A stretch of 64,000 nucleotides of DNA from positions 5,001-69,000 of the forward strand of contig JAQGDQ010000124.1 in NCBI GenBank assembly GCA_030141605.1, given 5' to 3'. Source of the DNA: Tubiluchus corallicola. Taxonomy: Eukaryota > Priapulida > Priapulimorpha > Priapulimorphida > Tubiluchidae. This document shows, piece after piece, positions 14,001 to 25,113 of the stretch (positions are counted from its first letter, which is position 1; every line of letters starts with the position of its first letter). A program made the translations under genes and the position numbers. Below the pieces are notes generated by a model, which had not been told where the DNA came from, made no database searches, and was given only the letters and a program-made list of their open reading frames with translations.

Positions 14001-17000
14001 CATTTTAGTTATTGAAACTCTATTGCTCGTATCAACTGTCTTTTAGCATATGAAGTTTATTTTTATTCTTTACATCTGTTCTTTTATTTAGTTCCAATGC
14101 AAGCTCAACCTCCTACTATGTTTTCACTTAGCAAAAAAATTTTGCCATTGCAATAAAATAAAATTTATTTATACCCACTGAATAAATTCAAGTTGATCAA
14201 CCCAAGCGAATTTGCAAACTGGGAACTGACATACAAAATGAATGAGCAAACGTCAAGTACACAAAGTTTCAGTTACTCACCATAGTCACCTACAGTAAAT
14301 TCTTTAAATTGCAACTTTTCCTAAGAAAAAACAAGCAATGTTACTAAAATGTGAAAATAGAGTATTTACACAGCATAATAAGCAATGCTTGTTTGTTATA
14401 TTTTTGCACTCAACGTGAGTTTTTTTGTGAAACATTTATGGCCACTACTTCCCCAAACCGTGCATGTAGCCACAACTTTCCCTAACCTACGAAAGTTTAA
14501 ATTTGGCACCATTCCTGAGCAAGATGCGTTGGTAAAGTGTCACTTGACGTCATGACATTTATATGACAGTAGTAAAAGCTTTGTTTGGTGTCAGAATCAG
14601 AGCAACAAATCATCTCTATTTGGTAGAAACTCTCCTTCAGATGGTCAAAGGACTTATTGGGAATGAGTAGTAACAGTATTTTAGCTATATTTTTTAGGAT
14701 TAGATGACAATCCGTATATGTTTGCATACAATCTGCATATGGCTTCAGGTAAACATGTGCTAGGTATCTGAGGACATTATTGGCATCGGAAGGCGATATT
14801 CTAAAAGACGATTTAAACAGTCCAAAATATGGAGTTCAGCAACCAGAAAAGTTAAAATTTGTAATTTACCGGGAATCTGATCGAACTTTGTCGATATCGG
14901 ACATATTTGACTTCTGAAAGGTTAATGTTTCATTGCTCTACTTTTTTGGCCATAAGGTTGCAATAGACACTGGCAGCTCGGCACATGTCAAGGAAAAGTG
15001 CAAGCTCGTGTACAAATACTGTGCTTTTGTAAATAAGAATAGAAAATTGCCATTCATTTTGAAAAAAAGGAAGTTGCGGTGTTTGGGCTTGTGGCTTCTC
15101 TATTAAATGGATGTGAGACATGGCTGTCTGGTAATTATAGAGAAATTTCATATATTTAATATTTCAAATGTCTATAGTCAAACTGTTAATCGAAGTTTGT
15201 ACACAAACACCCAATGAGTTGTGTCTTAATGAAGCAGACATGTCATCCTGTCGGGATAGAATAAAAAATGTTCAGAAAAAATGGTTTGCTAAAGCCAATT
15301 CACAGCCTCCATTTAGGTTTGCACTCAATTTGTGTCGCCGAGCTAGGACACCTATATCAAGATCTGCTGACACCTTATTAGCAAATGACAATTAAAATTT
15401 AATTAATCAAGATTTCAGTGATGTTCGGGCTTGTAAGAAATCAGCAGTGCACTAGATATACCCAGTATGTGCGTTTTAACCCACATATGAAACAGCCACA
15501 AATATACCACGACATTGATCCTCCTGAATCTGCCCGCATTATTAACTCTCATTTGTTACAGTCTTCGCACAGCTTGAAGGTAGAAACAGGAAGGTGGTCG
15601 AGAATTCTACGAGAGAGGACATGTCAGTGTGGACTTGGTACTCAAGACAAAAACCATGTGCTTTTCGTGTGCCCCCTATCTGCTAGTAAAGTAAACTGTA
15701 TTCGCCAATATTATTGTACTATACTGGAGCTAATTTTTGATGCAGAGCCTAGGCTGCTCCACTTAAAATCGGTTTGCTGCGAAATTCATGAAATGTTAAA
15801 AGTGTTTGAAAATTCCTAACACTATAATCATGGCTCATTTTGTTATTTCTACCTTTTTTCTCAGCTTGAGTCAAAATATAGCATTATTTATTTTTTGCAT
15901 ATATTATTAAGAGTAAAGCTGTTCATCGTCTTTCTACAGCAGATGTAACAATTGCAAAAGTATGTTATATATTATGTTATTTAGTGCACTTCGTATACTT
16001 TGATAAACAAACATGTATTATGTGTATATATATATAAAAGAAATCCTTGTGTTTTAAATGGGCTGGTACAGATGGATATATCGTTTTACATGTGAACAGA
16101 TATGCTCAAAATGTGAGACTGAATTTTCGCGTAGATTTTTTTAATTGACAATCATTTTTCAAATGTGAAGCAAAACCCGGTATGTCAGTCTGTAACAGGA
16201 GCATTAAATATTTATGATAATAGCATCTGAGATTGCGAATTACAAATATGTTACCAATAGTGACTGTTTTTGTTCATAGAAGTGACTGTGCGGAAAATGC
16301 AAGTGAAGTGGAAAGACTGGTTTTTACAAGAAAAAGAAGAAGAAACAGAATAGTCCCCTCCCTTATGGAGCATAGGGATAGATGATTGCAGCACCTATTT
16401 ACGGAGGCTTGTCACCTAAGAGCAGCCGGTCATTTAGCCGCCTTTCTTTTTCCAGTGCATGACCAGGTATTTAGTTAAGACTGAGCAGACCTAGGAAACA
16501 AACCAGATTGAAGGTCCTGTTCAAGCAAAACAAGTCTCTTAAAATGCTGTGAGTTGGATTCAAACCCAGAATCTCTAAACTGGCAATGAACTGACAGAGT
16601 TACCAAGCCTTTGCACTTAGAAGAAAACAGCCAAGTAACTATATTAAGTCAAGAAACAAACTAAAAAATAACTTACTACATCCGCTTCTATCATCCACAC
16701 TCCCAAAACTGGCCGATAGGCGAGCTCCATCTCAAATGTAGTAACACCTCGTTCCAAAGAATGATTTCTCCACTGCTTAATCTGGTTCTTCTTAGGATCC
16801 TGAAAAAAATCAACTGTCAAGCGACTACAATAGCACCAACTTCGACAGAATGGCACATATATCAGCATTTAATTTTCATTTTAGAGCATTATAGGTCTAA
16901 TGTTTTTCAACATGAGTCACTCATAACCTTCCGAAACACAGGATGTCCTTCTGGGTAAAAAGGTCAGGCTCAAAAAGTTAATGGAACAAAGGAAAAAAGT

Positions 17001-20000
17001 ATAGTGAATAAGGAGAAAAAATCTGAATCAACAGACATTTAGTGCAGAAATAGTGCAGAAACGGAAAACAGAAACATCGGTTATTAGCTTTCTGTGGAAA
17101 AGGACTGGCTCAAATGCTAAATGTTATTGAAACAAGAGAAAAAAGTACAGTTAATTTAATATAAATTAATTTATTTCAAATTAACATGACCAATAAAAAC
17201 AATTTAAATATAACGATAAACTCGACAAAACCGAGAAAATCTTTTTCGAGAAAATCGCTCACTAATTTGATTTCTAATTTTCTATGGAGCTAACTGACTA
17301 ACAATGTTCATCTTATTGTTAACTCTTAACCAGTAAATGAACATTTTTCTTAATTTACATTTGAATCTAACTTAGTTTCCTTCTGCCGTCATGCTCAATA
17401 TAACATAACATGACATAATGTAACATAACATAACATAACATAATTTTATGAAATGTTAATAAACAAGTCGGTAACTCACCAAAATGACGACATTAACTCG
17501 ACGAGCCACGGGTAAAAGTTTAAAATTCACAGCAACGATGCGAAACTTCACTGAAAAAAGCAGTGGAACAGCAAAAGGAACATTAACTGCAGCTTATCAT
17601 GTAACAAACATCACAACGTACGGTACTTCACATAACCTCACAAACCTAACGACTTCAGATCATTTCTACAGTACAGAATACAGCATGGCATCAATGGAAG
17701 TGATCACAATAATCAGCAATTAATTAGCATTTTGTTGACACACTGGACAGTTTAAAAACATAAAAAGGGCTCCCTCTCTCTACAAGATCTCTCATCATTA
17801 ACATCTTAGCCTAACTCTAAATTTAAATAGCAGCACTAACTTTTTATAGTATCGCATTGCAAAATGCTACGCAATTTTTGCCAAGTGCTACACAACTTTA
17901 GTTTTCATTGCAGTTATTGCTCATCAATTTTTATGGAGTTACTTCTGTAAAAAACGTCACAGTTTAAACTTAAGCGCTCGCTCTAAAGTATTACTGTTTT
18001 GAATTTATTTAAGTATAAACTAAAACTATCATCGAGCAAACTGTATGATAACGTAATGTACTTCGTGTGTAAGAATCACTAACTTAGGGGCTCAAAAAGA
18101 GTAGCTGAGGAAAGTAACTAGGTACCAAACTTAAATCAAGTGCAGTATTGGACAATTCTGATAACATTTTTGGTAACGAAGCCTTGTTATTATTAACAAT
18201 TTGATCTGATTGCTTGCATTCATATATATATATATATATATATATATTTAGATTTAGATTTTAGATATATTTATTCATCCATTTAGCACAATATAAATAA
18301 TACAAGTTAGACTATTCCAAGTAGTGCTATGAGCGTAGCAGAAGAATTTAACTCGTGAGCTATGCTCAACATGGATAAGACTTAATTAATAACATAACAA
18401 TAAAAAAAACAAATGGAGCAAAGCAAACGGACGTGAGAAGACGATAATAACGATATACATACATACACAACACACAAGCAATACAACAAAACAACACACA
18501 TATAACTTTATGATGGTATATAATGTATATAGTCAAGATTGACTCCAAAATGTGCCGTTTTTGTTTTTATAATAGTTTAAAAATGCTACGCAGATTGTGA
18601 AGTTGCTATGCAATTCTAAATCTGCATAGCACTTGCTACTATGCAAACTGTCCAGTATAACTTCAGCCTTGGAATGTAAACTGTAATGACAAAACATTTT
18701 TATAGATCATCTAAACTCACTAACCCCACCAGTTCACACAATCTTCAAAGTAAACTTTCTCTGCAAATTTGTGTCTGTTCTATAGTAAGCACAGTTAGCA
18801 ACACAGTTCCACTGTATATAATACATTGTTATGCCTACAATATTGTAAAAATTAATAACCATGCATTTTTTCTATAGGCCTACAAAGTTAAAATTACATT
18901 TATAAACTTCATTGAACATCTTCTACAAAATTTGCACGTATCACTGCTTAAAAATTAATATTTACGTCCAGATAGAACCATTGACATCTTTTCTTTTAAC
19001 AGCAGTACTTTTTAACAATAAGTATTTTGTAACACAGTCAAATTTCTAATAAGGTGTAATAGTAATTAATAATTACAATTGCTATGTCCCAGTACCATTG
19101 TGCTAAGTGCAACACTCTATAAACTAATCTGCATCATTGCTTATGTTATTGTGCACGGTTTTTACTGTATAAGAAAAGTATGATCGGATTGAATAAAAAT
19201 AAGTTTCAGTTACAAAAAACTATAAGATAACACGCGATGCAGCTTTCATAGCTAGTTGGACAGACCAAATAGTTTAAGATAGTTTTTAATTTATCAATAA
19301 ATGAAAAAATAATCACCTTTATCTCCAGGCTTATAAATGGCTTTATCAGTTTGTATAAACACAGAATGTTCTTTGTCGTTAAATGCAAGCAGGCATTCAT
19401 TACTAAAGTTCATGGAAGGACTACTACCTCCCACTCGCAGAAAATAATCGCCAAATGTCAGCTGTTGTATCTGTTGTAGCTGCAGTGACATCAAAACTGT
19501 ATTCCCTGTAATGGGCAACAAAGTCAATGAAATACAATGTGCTTGTTAAAGGAAAAGACAACAATCACATGCAGTTCAACTTGTTTTAATGTTAAAAAAT
19601 ATCTAAAACTTTCAGCAATAAAAATGCGCCTTGTGTAATTACTTTAAAGTCGCAATCATTTCATGCCCGGATACACTCATTTTTGGATTATGTTTAGGCC
19701 TTAATTCTAGTACTCTTAACTAAAGTGTTGTTTATGTAGCACGTAGATGAGAGTGCATTTTGAGGGTGCGGAATAGATAACACCAGTTTATATTGTTTTT
19801 AATGCACCTGTTTATGCAGCCTGTGTATACGTTATTCTTTTTCTGCAGCTATTTCCTATTCCACAGGCTGTTTCGCAGGAGGCAAAGGCATTCGCATCTG
19901 TAAACGATACTTTAACCTCTAGAAATTTAGTACTATTATGGTGGCTGTTAATAGCCTTATGATAGTTGGCTGGGCTAAAAATAATAACATTTAGGTGAAC

Positions 20001-23000
20001 GGTCATTATATTCATTTGCCAGGTCGCCTTAACAGTACTAACACTGTCTGGGGGAAAAGGAAACTTGTTCACCATGTTCAGTAAATTTGTATGACATCGT
20101 CAGTACAAACCAGTACAATTCAATATAAGCAGTGCAATTGGGTAATCATGCCGTAATTTGAAATTTTGCTGATTTTATAAAATTGATTCTGTAAACAAAC
20201 ATGACATGGCTCAAGCATGTTGAAAACCTCTCTATGTTTTGCTGTCTTGTTGACTTGTCTTGCAAACTGGCCAGACGCATTTTTCTCGTCTCTCGCAAGT
20301 GCAGGCTAAACAAAGCTGGGTCTGGCTTATACTGTATTAAAGTAGTCACTAATTTATGACAATGCTTTGAGGTTAACTGTGAATGCCTTGGTCAAGATGG
20401 GTACAAATTATTGAAGTGTGTTTATCATATATATATTAAGGTGGTATAGACATATATATATATATATAACATACGAGGCTACAGCTCTAACGACAGCACC
20501 ATTTTCGGCGATGTATACATTAAACGAAAGGTCCGGACCCACAGATTTGTCATTGGGGGTTTATTTTTCGAATCGGGGCCACCGAGAGGAGCGGGTGGCA
20601 AAAAACCTTCAAAAACTGCCATTTTTCGGCCATTTTTTGCAAAACTTATATCTCTTATTTTTGGAGGATGGGAATGTGCCTGGCATGGTGCCAGTAATGG
20701 TTAAATAGCCCGTTCAATGGTGGGTGTTATAGTCATATTTAGAATTCGGGGGAAGGGTGCGGCGTCATATGACGGGCGTTTTCCCGGACCCAACCAAATA
20801 TTTACTAAAAACTGCTAAAACAGCCTCTAGGAAAACTCAATTTGTACAACTGCTTGGGCACGCTGGGAAAAAATAAGCACACTAGCAGAAAAAAGGCGAA
20901 ATGGACTACAAAATGTTGAAGGTTTTGTTGGGAGAGATGTATACTGGACGAAACGGGAGAGGTGTATTTCGAAGTTCCTTTTTCTAGCCCCTGTGCTGCA
21001 TGCTATTTGGAACATCCTTTGTCTTTGAGTTTGAGAAATTTTGTGGCTGTTCCAGATATTGTCTTCACCCGCCATTCTACAGTGGTATAGATTGCACATA
21101 CAAGCAAGTTCTGTTAGCTTAGTTTTACAGAAACTTAGAAGTGGGTGACTACGTACTAGTGTCTGAGCCCAACCCCCTTTGAGGTTCTTGGATCAAGGCC
21201 AGAATAACCCAGACCTACCCCGGACATGATGGGCAAGTTCGTAATGTCCGTGTCCAAAATTCCAGTGGAATGGAGTATGATTGGCCAGTAACAAAAATTG
21301 TGTGCTTTCTTCCCATAGAAGAACAATGGCCTAGCTACATTTAAAGGAGCACCATTTGGGCAGGGGAGAGTAGTCTAGCCAGCATTTGGATTTGCTCACA
21401 TACCTGGCTTCAAACCGGTTTCTGCCAGCAGTCTTTTAACACACTATTTGACAGGCGTCTACATGTGAACCAGTCTTCCTGTTACTTTTCTGTTAGACAT
21501 GATTATGCAAAATTTCTTATAACTTCTGATATTGTAATGAAACGTTGTGCTCATTCGTGAAATCATAGATGTCACAAAGTGTAAGTTAACATAATTTTTA
21601 TTCTAATCTTACATGGTTAAACTGTTTGAACTTTTGGTAATATCTGTAAGAACTGGTTATCTTTGTAGCTAAATGTCTATCCTGTCTGTCACAGATCCGA
21701 ATAAAGCCTTACTTGTAGCAAAAGCCTGTCGCTAATAAACTGCATGACTGCATTGCCTTATACGGAGCTTTGAGACTTTGTTATATTATCTTAAAATATT
21801 GAGCACATCAATACTTACAAGTTAATTTGAAATGGGATACACAAATATTTTACATAATTAAACAGGCCTACGCATTTTGATCAATCGTATGTTTTGAGCT
21901 ACTGAAAAAAATATTATTTGTAATTCCTCGTAAAATCCTAGAACATCTCTATAAATCCATGGTGTACCATTATAGAATATGCAGATACAGTCTGGTGTAA
22001 CAACCTCAAACTTTATCTGAAAACTTTGCCGCTTACATCAGCTCCAAAGCCATGAAAGGCTCAAGCTCTGATAACCTATTGTTTGAAATTGGCTTCGACC
22101 ACTTGTATAAAAGGCGTTCATTTCATCGGTTAAGCACCTTTCATAAAATTGTAAATCACATTTCTCCTCCTTTTTATTTGAGTTACTACTGCCAACCAAT
22201 AGAGGTGTATCTGCATGTTTGTTGAGAAACCGTATATCAAGTTTATCTTTATATCAAGTTTGATGCAATTACGTGCAGTCATCTTTCTTCCCTGCAACCA
22301 TGCTTGACTGTAATAATGTACCCTCTTATTTAAAGTCAATGCCTACCCTCAGTGCTTTTTCTAAGATATTAAAATCTCAATTTTTTCACGAGACCAACTT
22401 ATTATTCGCATGGTACTAGAGTAGACCATATAGCATTCATTACACGTATGAGACTGGGATTCTCTCAATTTAACTATGATCTTAACAGACACAGTTGCAA
22501 GGATGCCACTGGTAATATTGTCAGTCCTAATTGTATGTGTGGCTATCATTGAAAATGTTAAGAACTATATGTTGGAATGTCCATTACACGCCGAGAGCAG
22601 GCAAGCACCAGAGGGAATTTATCTAACCTGTATAATTCAAACTTTCTCCCAGTTAATACTAGTGAATTAAACATTGAAACTAAAATCCACACTTTATTAA
22701 CATTTTGACATAACTCGCTTTTTTCAATCTTCACCAAAATAAAACTATTTTTGATTTAACATTTCACATTTTGACATTTTAACAATTCAACATTTTGCAT
22801 TGTACTTGATGTACTGTCACTCCTAAAATATAGGCGTCTATATCTAATTATAAATGCCTCAACTTTGTATTAGAGTACTTACCAATTCCTAAGGTATGTT
22901 AATCAGTTTTGTTCTGCATACCAAACGTGATGGAAAATAAATGTTTATAAAAAAAACCTCTCTAAATCGAAACATGGCAGTACCAATTAGACTTAAATTA

Positions 23001-25113
23001 AGAATAAAAAATATCTACTTTAGGTAATACTTTCTTTCAGTTGAATACGCAAAAATTAGATAAATCACAAAAACAGTTGTTAGAATGATCATAATTGTTT
23101 TTTAGTTAAGAAATAAGTCGTTTGTAAAGCTGCCTGCAAAACTTAGAACATGCTAACTGCCCATCTAAATTCAGGATTTATAATTAGTTACTAACTACTC
23201 CAGATAAACATGAAAAGTAACGCACTTTCGAATGCCAGAGGGCTTGTTATTGCAAACAACAGAAAAACATCTACCTGGTGCAACACTAAGTTCTTGAGAA
23301 GCTACCACATCGCTGTCATTCGTCTCGGTTTTATTTTGATGTAACTCCAGCTTTATGTTCACGTCCTCCTTCACGTTTGGCAGGATGCTCACTATTACCC
23401 TGTATTCCATATCTGACCGTATAAAACTAGAAGCAGCAATAACATATGTTGCAGTAGTGTTTGCAACAGCAGCCCTGAAATAGGTAAATGAAAAATAAAA
23501 CTTTCCCAAATTAGCTGGCAACTAACAATATCATTAATTAATTATGACTGTGACTGCCAGATGTTTTATAAACCATTGCAGTTTATTTTACCAGCTATTA
23601 CCCATTTATCAATTATTACCTAAAGGAGACACTGAAAAATTTGTGACCAGTCGGGACTTGAACCTAAGACCTAATATTAGTACTCCGATGCTCTACCACT
23701 CTGCTCTATGACAAAGCAGGCCTAAGACTTCCTCCTTGTAGCTCACAATAAAAACAGCACCACCTGTATCTATGACAGCAAGGTGATACTTATGGTATCA
23801 ATACCTGCCACAATCACAATCACAATTAATTAATAAAAAATAAGACTTCTGACATTTTGTCAGCAATGGAAAGAATTGCATGATGACTGTAAATCTTTGA
23901 TTTGTGTAAGTAGAACGAATAGTAAAGTACAAACAAAAACTAAAGAAAGAAAAACTCGTGAAACCATGAGAAGGTTAACTTAAGTGTTATAAACGTTTTA
24001 CAGTTAAACTCAAAAGTATCAATATTAAAAGGGAAAAAAGTGATTTTAAAGTATGTCCCAAAAAGTTTCCATACAATTATATTACTTAGCATTAAGATTA
24101 CCTGTTTGAAAGACTTATGTAACTAGAAAAGAACTTTCTTAGTAATTCGAAGTATTCGAGCCAGCTGGCACAACCTCACTGGCTCCGCTATGCACCAATG
24201 TCACTGTCTCACCAAAAAACATATTATTAACTTTATTAACAAGATAAATTAATTTATACTTTGTTTTAGTTCGTGAAGCATACACTACGAATGCTCCGAT
24301 TATTTTTTCAAACTTTTCGCAGTGTTAGTTAAACTTGTTTTAAATACTCAGCGAAAACAGCTAAATTGGTTGCACACAATATTCAGCACAGTTTTATACA
24401 GTGTTACTGTTAATACAAGCTCAGCGCATAGCAAGACTCCATGTAAATGATACTAAAGTTCAAGACGAGTTTTTTTACCAACATTATGCGAGAGTTGCCT
24501 TTTCTTGTCCTGTAGTACACAGGTTCTGAGAAGAATACAGGTAAAAATTACTTATTTGAAATGTATTGAGCTCACTTTAACAGGTTAGTATCAGCTGTTA
24601 ATGATTATTGATGAAATAAAGTTTCGTTTGATATTGTTCGGTAATAGATCTTTTACACACTTTGATACACTACAATCAGGCATCAATCAATGATAATCAA
24701 CCGAGATGAAGCAATGAACTACGTCTGGCCCATACTCGGAGGTAAATACATCCTTCCTCAAGCCATTCTCCACAAAAGTAAATTTCCTGTCATACTCATT
24801 GGTGATTAATTTCTGTCTTTCAACACACATCATGTATATTCAGCACCCCTTGTACCCATTTTACTTTTCCTGTTTTTCATTTACATTAATTTGAAGTTCA
24901 TTGTTGTACACATTGGAATGACATGTTGATCTCGAATTTTTAATGTTAACAACAGAATTATTTTCATGTATGTTCACCAGTAATTAAAATACTTAGAGAA
25001 CTGAAACATTTATAATAATTCATTAAAACATGAAAAACTTACTCTTGTGCGTGGGTGGCACCAAGTGCCAGTAAGAGCACATTTCTAAGCAGCAGTAATG
25101 GTGACGTGTTCAT
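2055..25113 (-). CDS. Alpha-2-macroglobulin/CD109/TEP-family secreted protein, N-terminal 14 coding exons (3' part outside window)
   Basis: Fourteen exons join in frame to 586 codons: 25043-25113, 23275-23474, 19317-19505, 17480-17550, 16677-16799, 14281-14320, 11971-12055, 9766-9856, 9325-9424, 6463-6569, 4418-4594, 3339-3503, 2985-3173, 2055-2204. All introns are GT-AG and every phase matches. Residues 1-22 form a signal peptide (MNTSPLLLLRNVLLLALGAT). About residues 143-153 hold the family motif QTDKAIYKPGD at the start of the second macroglobulin domain. Further family blocks are DPKKNQIKQW (178-187), FKIGFPYTAY (about 350-359) and DPNSFVGLLAVD near 560. The last block resembles CD109/TEP more than classical A2M, from knowledge of the family. 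Thioester, CUB and receptor-binding domains would lie left of base 1, so the thioester motif cannot be checked. The likely role is a secreted or GPI-anchored protease-trapping or opsonising protein; the exact subfamily (CD109, TEP, A2ML) is inferred. Introns carry most of the MITEs in the left half of the window. Confidence 0.9.
5340..5365. repeat. (ATT)n microsatellite
   Basis: A short run of ATT triplets in intron 10 of the CD109/TEP-like gene. Confidence 0.85.
5575..5690 (-). repeat. Retroelement-like fragment with a hammerhead-like core
   Basis: On the minus strand this AT-rich piece reads CTGATGA (5645-5639), then a short stem CTGC/GCAG around a TATAGA loop, then GAAAC (5619-5615), followed by an A/T-rich tail. 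The order CTGATGA, stem II, GAAA is the conserved core of type I hammerhead ribozymes, which are known from Penelope-like and other retroelements. The outer base pairs of stem II are mismatched here, and I could not find a convincing stem I or cleavage site, so this looks like a decayed copy or a chance match. It lies in intron 10 of the CD109/TEP-like gene. Confidence 0.35.
6570..9324. other. Intron 9 of the CD109/TEP-like gene
   Basis: A 2.75-kb intron between exon 9 (ends 9325) and exon 10 (starts 6569); joining the two exons gives an uninterrupted family-like sequence. The notable content is the spaced TAATTA/CAGGTG motif array at 7118-7765. Apart from that I see only AT-rich unique-looking sequence. 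Confidence 0.75.
7118..7765 (+). promoter_or_regulatory. Candidate intronic enhancer or degenerate repeat: spaced TTAATTACAGGTG motifs
   Basis: Near-identical motifs combining a homeodomain-type TAATTA core with an E-box (CAGGTG) occur at 7136, 7287, 7442 (degenerate, CAGATG), 7587 and 7756, a spacing of about 145-170 bp. Four of the five are preceded within 10-35 bp by CAGGTA (about 7120, 7430, 7563, 7728). The sequence between the motifs is not obviously repeated. This could be a homotypic transcription-factor cluster or the last remnant of a tandem array with a unit near 150 bp. Function is inferred only. Confidence 0.35.
9883..10469. mobile_element. hAT-like MITE (GAGTCGGAGTC type)
   Basis: The left end (ACATGCTGTGAAGTCGGAAG) and the reverse complement of the right end (TAGGGCTATGGAGTTGGTAG) align as decayed copies of a CAGGGCTGTGGAGTCGG-type hAT terminus. 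Flanking octamers CATGAAAT (9875-9882) and CATAAAAC (10470-10477) match at six of eight positions, as an old 8-bp target-site duplication would. GAGTCGGAGTC repeats occur inside both ends. No transposase ORF is present. It sits in intron 7 of the CD109/TEP-like gene. Confidence 0.7.
10604..10988. mobile_element. Short non-autonomous element with a perfect 8-bp TSD (hAT-like)
   Basis: The element is flanked by identical octamers AGTAGCAG at 10596-10603 and 10989-10996. Its ends are inverted: left GGGGCATATTAACC, right (reverse complement) GGGGCATATCAAGAC. The interior is AT-rich with no supported coding sequence. An 8-bp TSD with short TIRs fits hAT, though the terminal bases are not the usual CAG, so the superfamily call is tentative. 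Intron 7 of the CD109/TEP-like gene. Confidence 0.65.
11176..11655. mobile_element. hAT-like MITE rich in TTTTATGGAT repeats
   Basis: The 480-bp element begins CAGGGTGCATAAGATTATGG and, read from the other end, CAGGCTGCATTAGATTATTG, a long TIR of more than 30 bp with few mismatches. Flanks CCTGTAAG (11168-11175) and CCTATAAG (11656-11663) form an 8-bp TSD with one mismatch. CAG termini plus an 8-bp TSD indicate hAT. Subterminal repeats of TATTTTATGGAT occur at both ends. No ORF. Third element in the same intron. Confidence 0.8.
12187..12789. mobile_element. piggyBac-like MITE flanked by TTAA
   Basis: TTAA tetramers at 12183-12186 and 12790-12793 flank ends that read CCCATTTACTACTGAAG and, from the right, CCCTTTCGCTACGTAGT. 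TTAA target sites with CCC-starting termini are the piggyBac signature. The TIRs are short and diverged. A TG-rich simple repeat (about 12578-12645) lies inside. No transposase. Intron 6 of the CD109/TEP-like gene. Confidence 0.55.
13006..13590. mobile_element. pogo/Tigger-type MITE, 585 bp
   Basis: Left end CAGTGTTCCCTCACTAATCG and right end (reverse complement) CAGTGTTCCCTCGCTACTTT are terminal inverted repeats immediately flanked by TA dinucleotides (13004-13005, 13591-13592). A subterminal CGCGAAACAGCG-like block on the right and CCCGCGATAAGTG on the left are typical of this family. No transposase ORF remains. Intron 6 of the CD109/TEP-like gene. Confidence 0.85.
15168..15820 (+). pseudogene. 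LINE ORF2 C-terminal fragment, frameshifted
   Basis: Two open stretches (15168-15395 and 15418-15819) in different frames encode the end of a non-LTR retrotransposon polymerase. The second contains the cysteine/histidine motif C-x-C-x9-H-x4-C within RTCQCGLGTQDKNHVLFVCP, preceded by SLKVETGRWSR, a layout common in ORF2 C-termini. The reverse transcriptase proper is missing. It lies in intron 5 of the CD109/TEP-like gene, antisense to the host. Confidence 0.7.
16340..16640 (-). repeat. Possible tRNA-related SINE
   Basis: On the minus strand a B-box-like GGGTTTGAATCC follows a region resembling a tRNA anticodon arm. There is no matching acceptor stem, so this is not a tRNA gene. Boundaries are approximate and the family is unknown. 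Confidence 0.3.
17400..17447. repeat. (ACATA)n-like simple repeat
   Basis: Repeated ACATA pentamers with interruptions in intron 4, just past the exon 4 donor. Confidence 0.75.
18222..18248. repeat. (TA)n microsatellite
   Basis: An uninterrupted TA run in intron 3 that directly adjoins the 3' tail of a probable LINE remnant. Confidence 0.85.
18249..18560 (-). mobile_element. Probable LINE 3' end
   Basis: Read on the minus strand, the region ends in AATAAATATATCTAAAATC followed by more ATCTAAA units and then (TA)n. A polyadenylation-like signal followed by a short tandem repeat is typical of the 3' terminus of CR1/L2-type LINEs, as also seen in the better-preserved LINE at 44750-49744. No coding sequence is recognisable. 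Upstream boundary uncertain. Confidence 0.4.
20470..21460. other. Unexplained, relatively GC-rich segment in intron 2
   Basis: Within the 3.8-kb intron 2 of the CD109/TEP-like gene the composition shifts abruptly. Stretches such as CGGGGCCACCGAGAGGAGCG (about 20573) and ACGGGCGTTTTCCCGGACCC (about 20772) stand out against the AT-rich surroundings. Short open frames exist on both strands but have no recognisable domain. It may be part of an unfamiliar repeat or a foreign insertion. No terminal repeats were found. Confidence 0.3.
21930..22720 (+). pseudogene. Degenerate LINE ORF2 C-terminal fragment
   Basis: Translating across frameshifts and stops yields a run of LINE-like phrases: LYKSMVYH near 21950, then MRLGFSQFNYDLNRHSC, PNCMCG and YMLECPLHAESR at about 22450-22600. 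This is the layout of the region after the reverse transcriptase in many CR1-like and related LINEs. It is broken many times. It lies in intron 2 of the CD109/TEP-like gene, antisense to it. Confidence 0.6.
23508..23790 (-). repeat. tRNA-derived SINE copy
   Basis: On the minus strand the copy contains an A-box-like AGAGCAGAGTGGTAGAGCA and a B box GGTTCAAGTCC about 35 bases apart, as in a tRNA, but without a matching acceptor stem. Downstream comes a shared tail with AAACTGCAATGG and TAAAACATCTGGCAG-like blocks, ending near AGTTGCCAGCTAATTT. The same sequence recurs at 26428-26697, which establishes the family. The copy sits in intron 1 of the CD109/TEP-like gene, 34 bp from exon 2, in the same orientation as the gene. 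Confidence 0.7.
25043..25113 (-). CDS. First coding exon of the CD109/TEP-like gene (signal peptide)
   Basis: The exon starts at ATG 25113-25111 and ends in CACAAGA before a GTAAGT donor. It encodes Met, a few polar residues, a leucine-rich hydrophobic core and a small-residue cleavage region (ALGATHAQ). In-frame codons extend upstream of this ATG, but they would bury the signal peptide behind about 68 unrelated residues, so this internal Met is preferred. The phase-2 end joins exactly to exon 2 at 23474 and gives EAAVANTTATYVIAAS, the expected first beta strand of MG1. Confidence 0.82.

Noticed and set aside
20827-21099. 90-codon minus-strand ORF in intron 2
   Set aside because: No recognisable domain; composition follows the unusual local segment rather than coding sequence.
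23200-23274. Longer exon 2 running to a GTAG donor at 23198
   Set aside because: It gives the wrong phase for exon 3. The donor at 23274 (GCACCAG then GTAGAT) gives phase 1 and the sensible join SVAPGNTVLMSLQL.
23635-23715. tRNA gene on the minus strand
   Set aside because: A and B boxes are present, but the acceptor stem does not pair and the sequence recurs with a non-tRNA tail, so it is a SINE.
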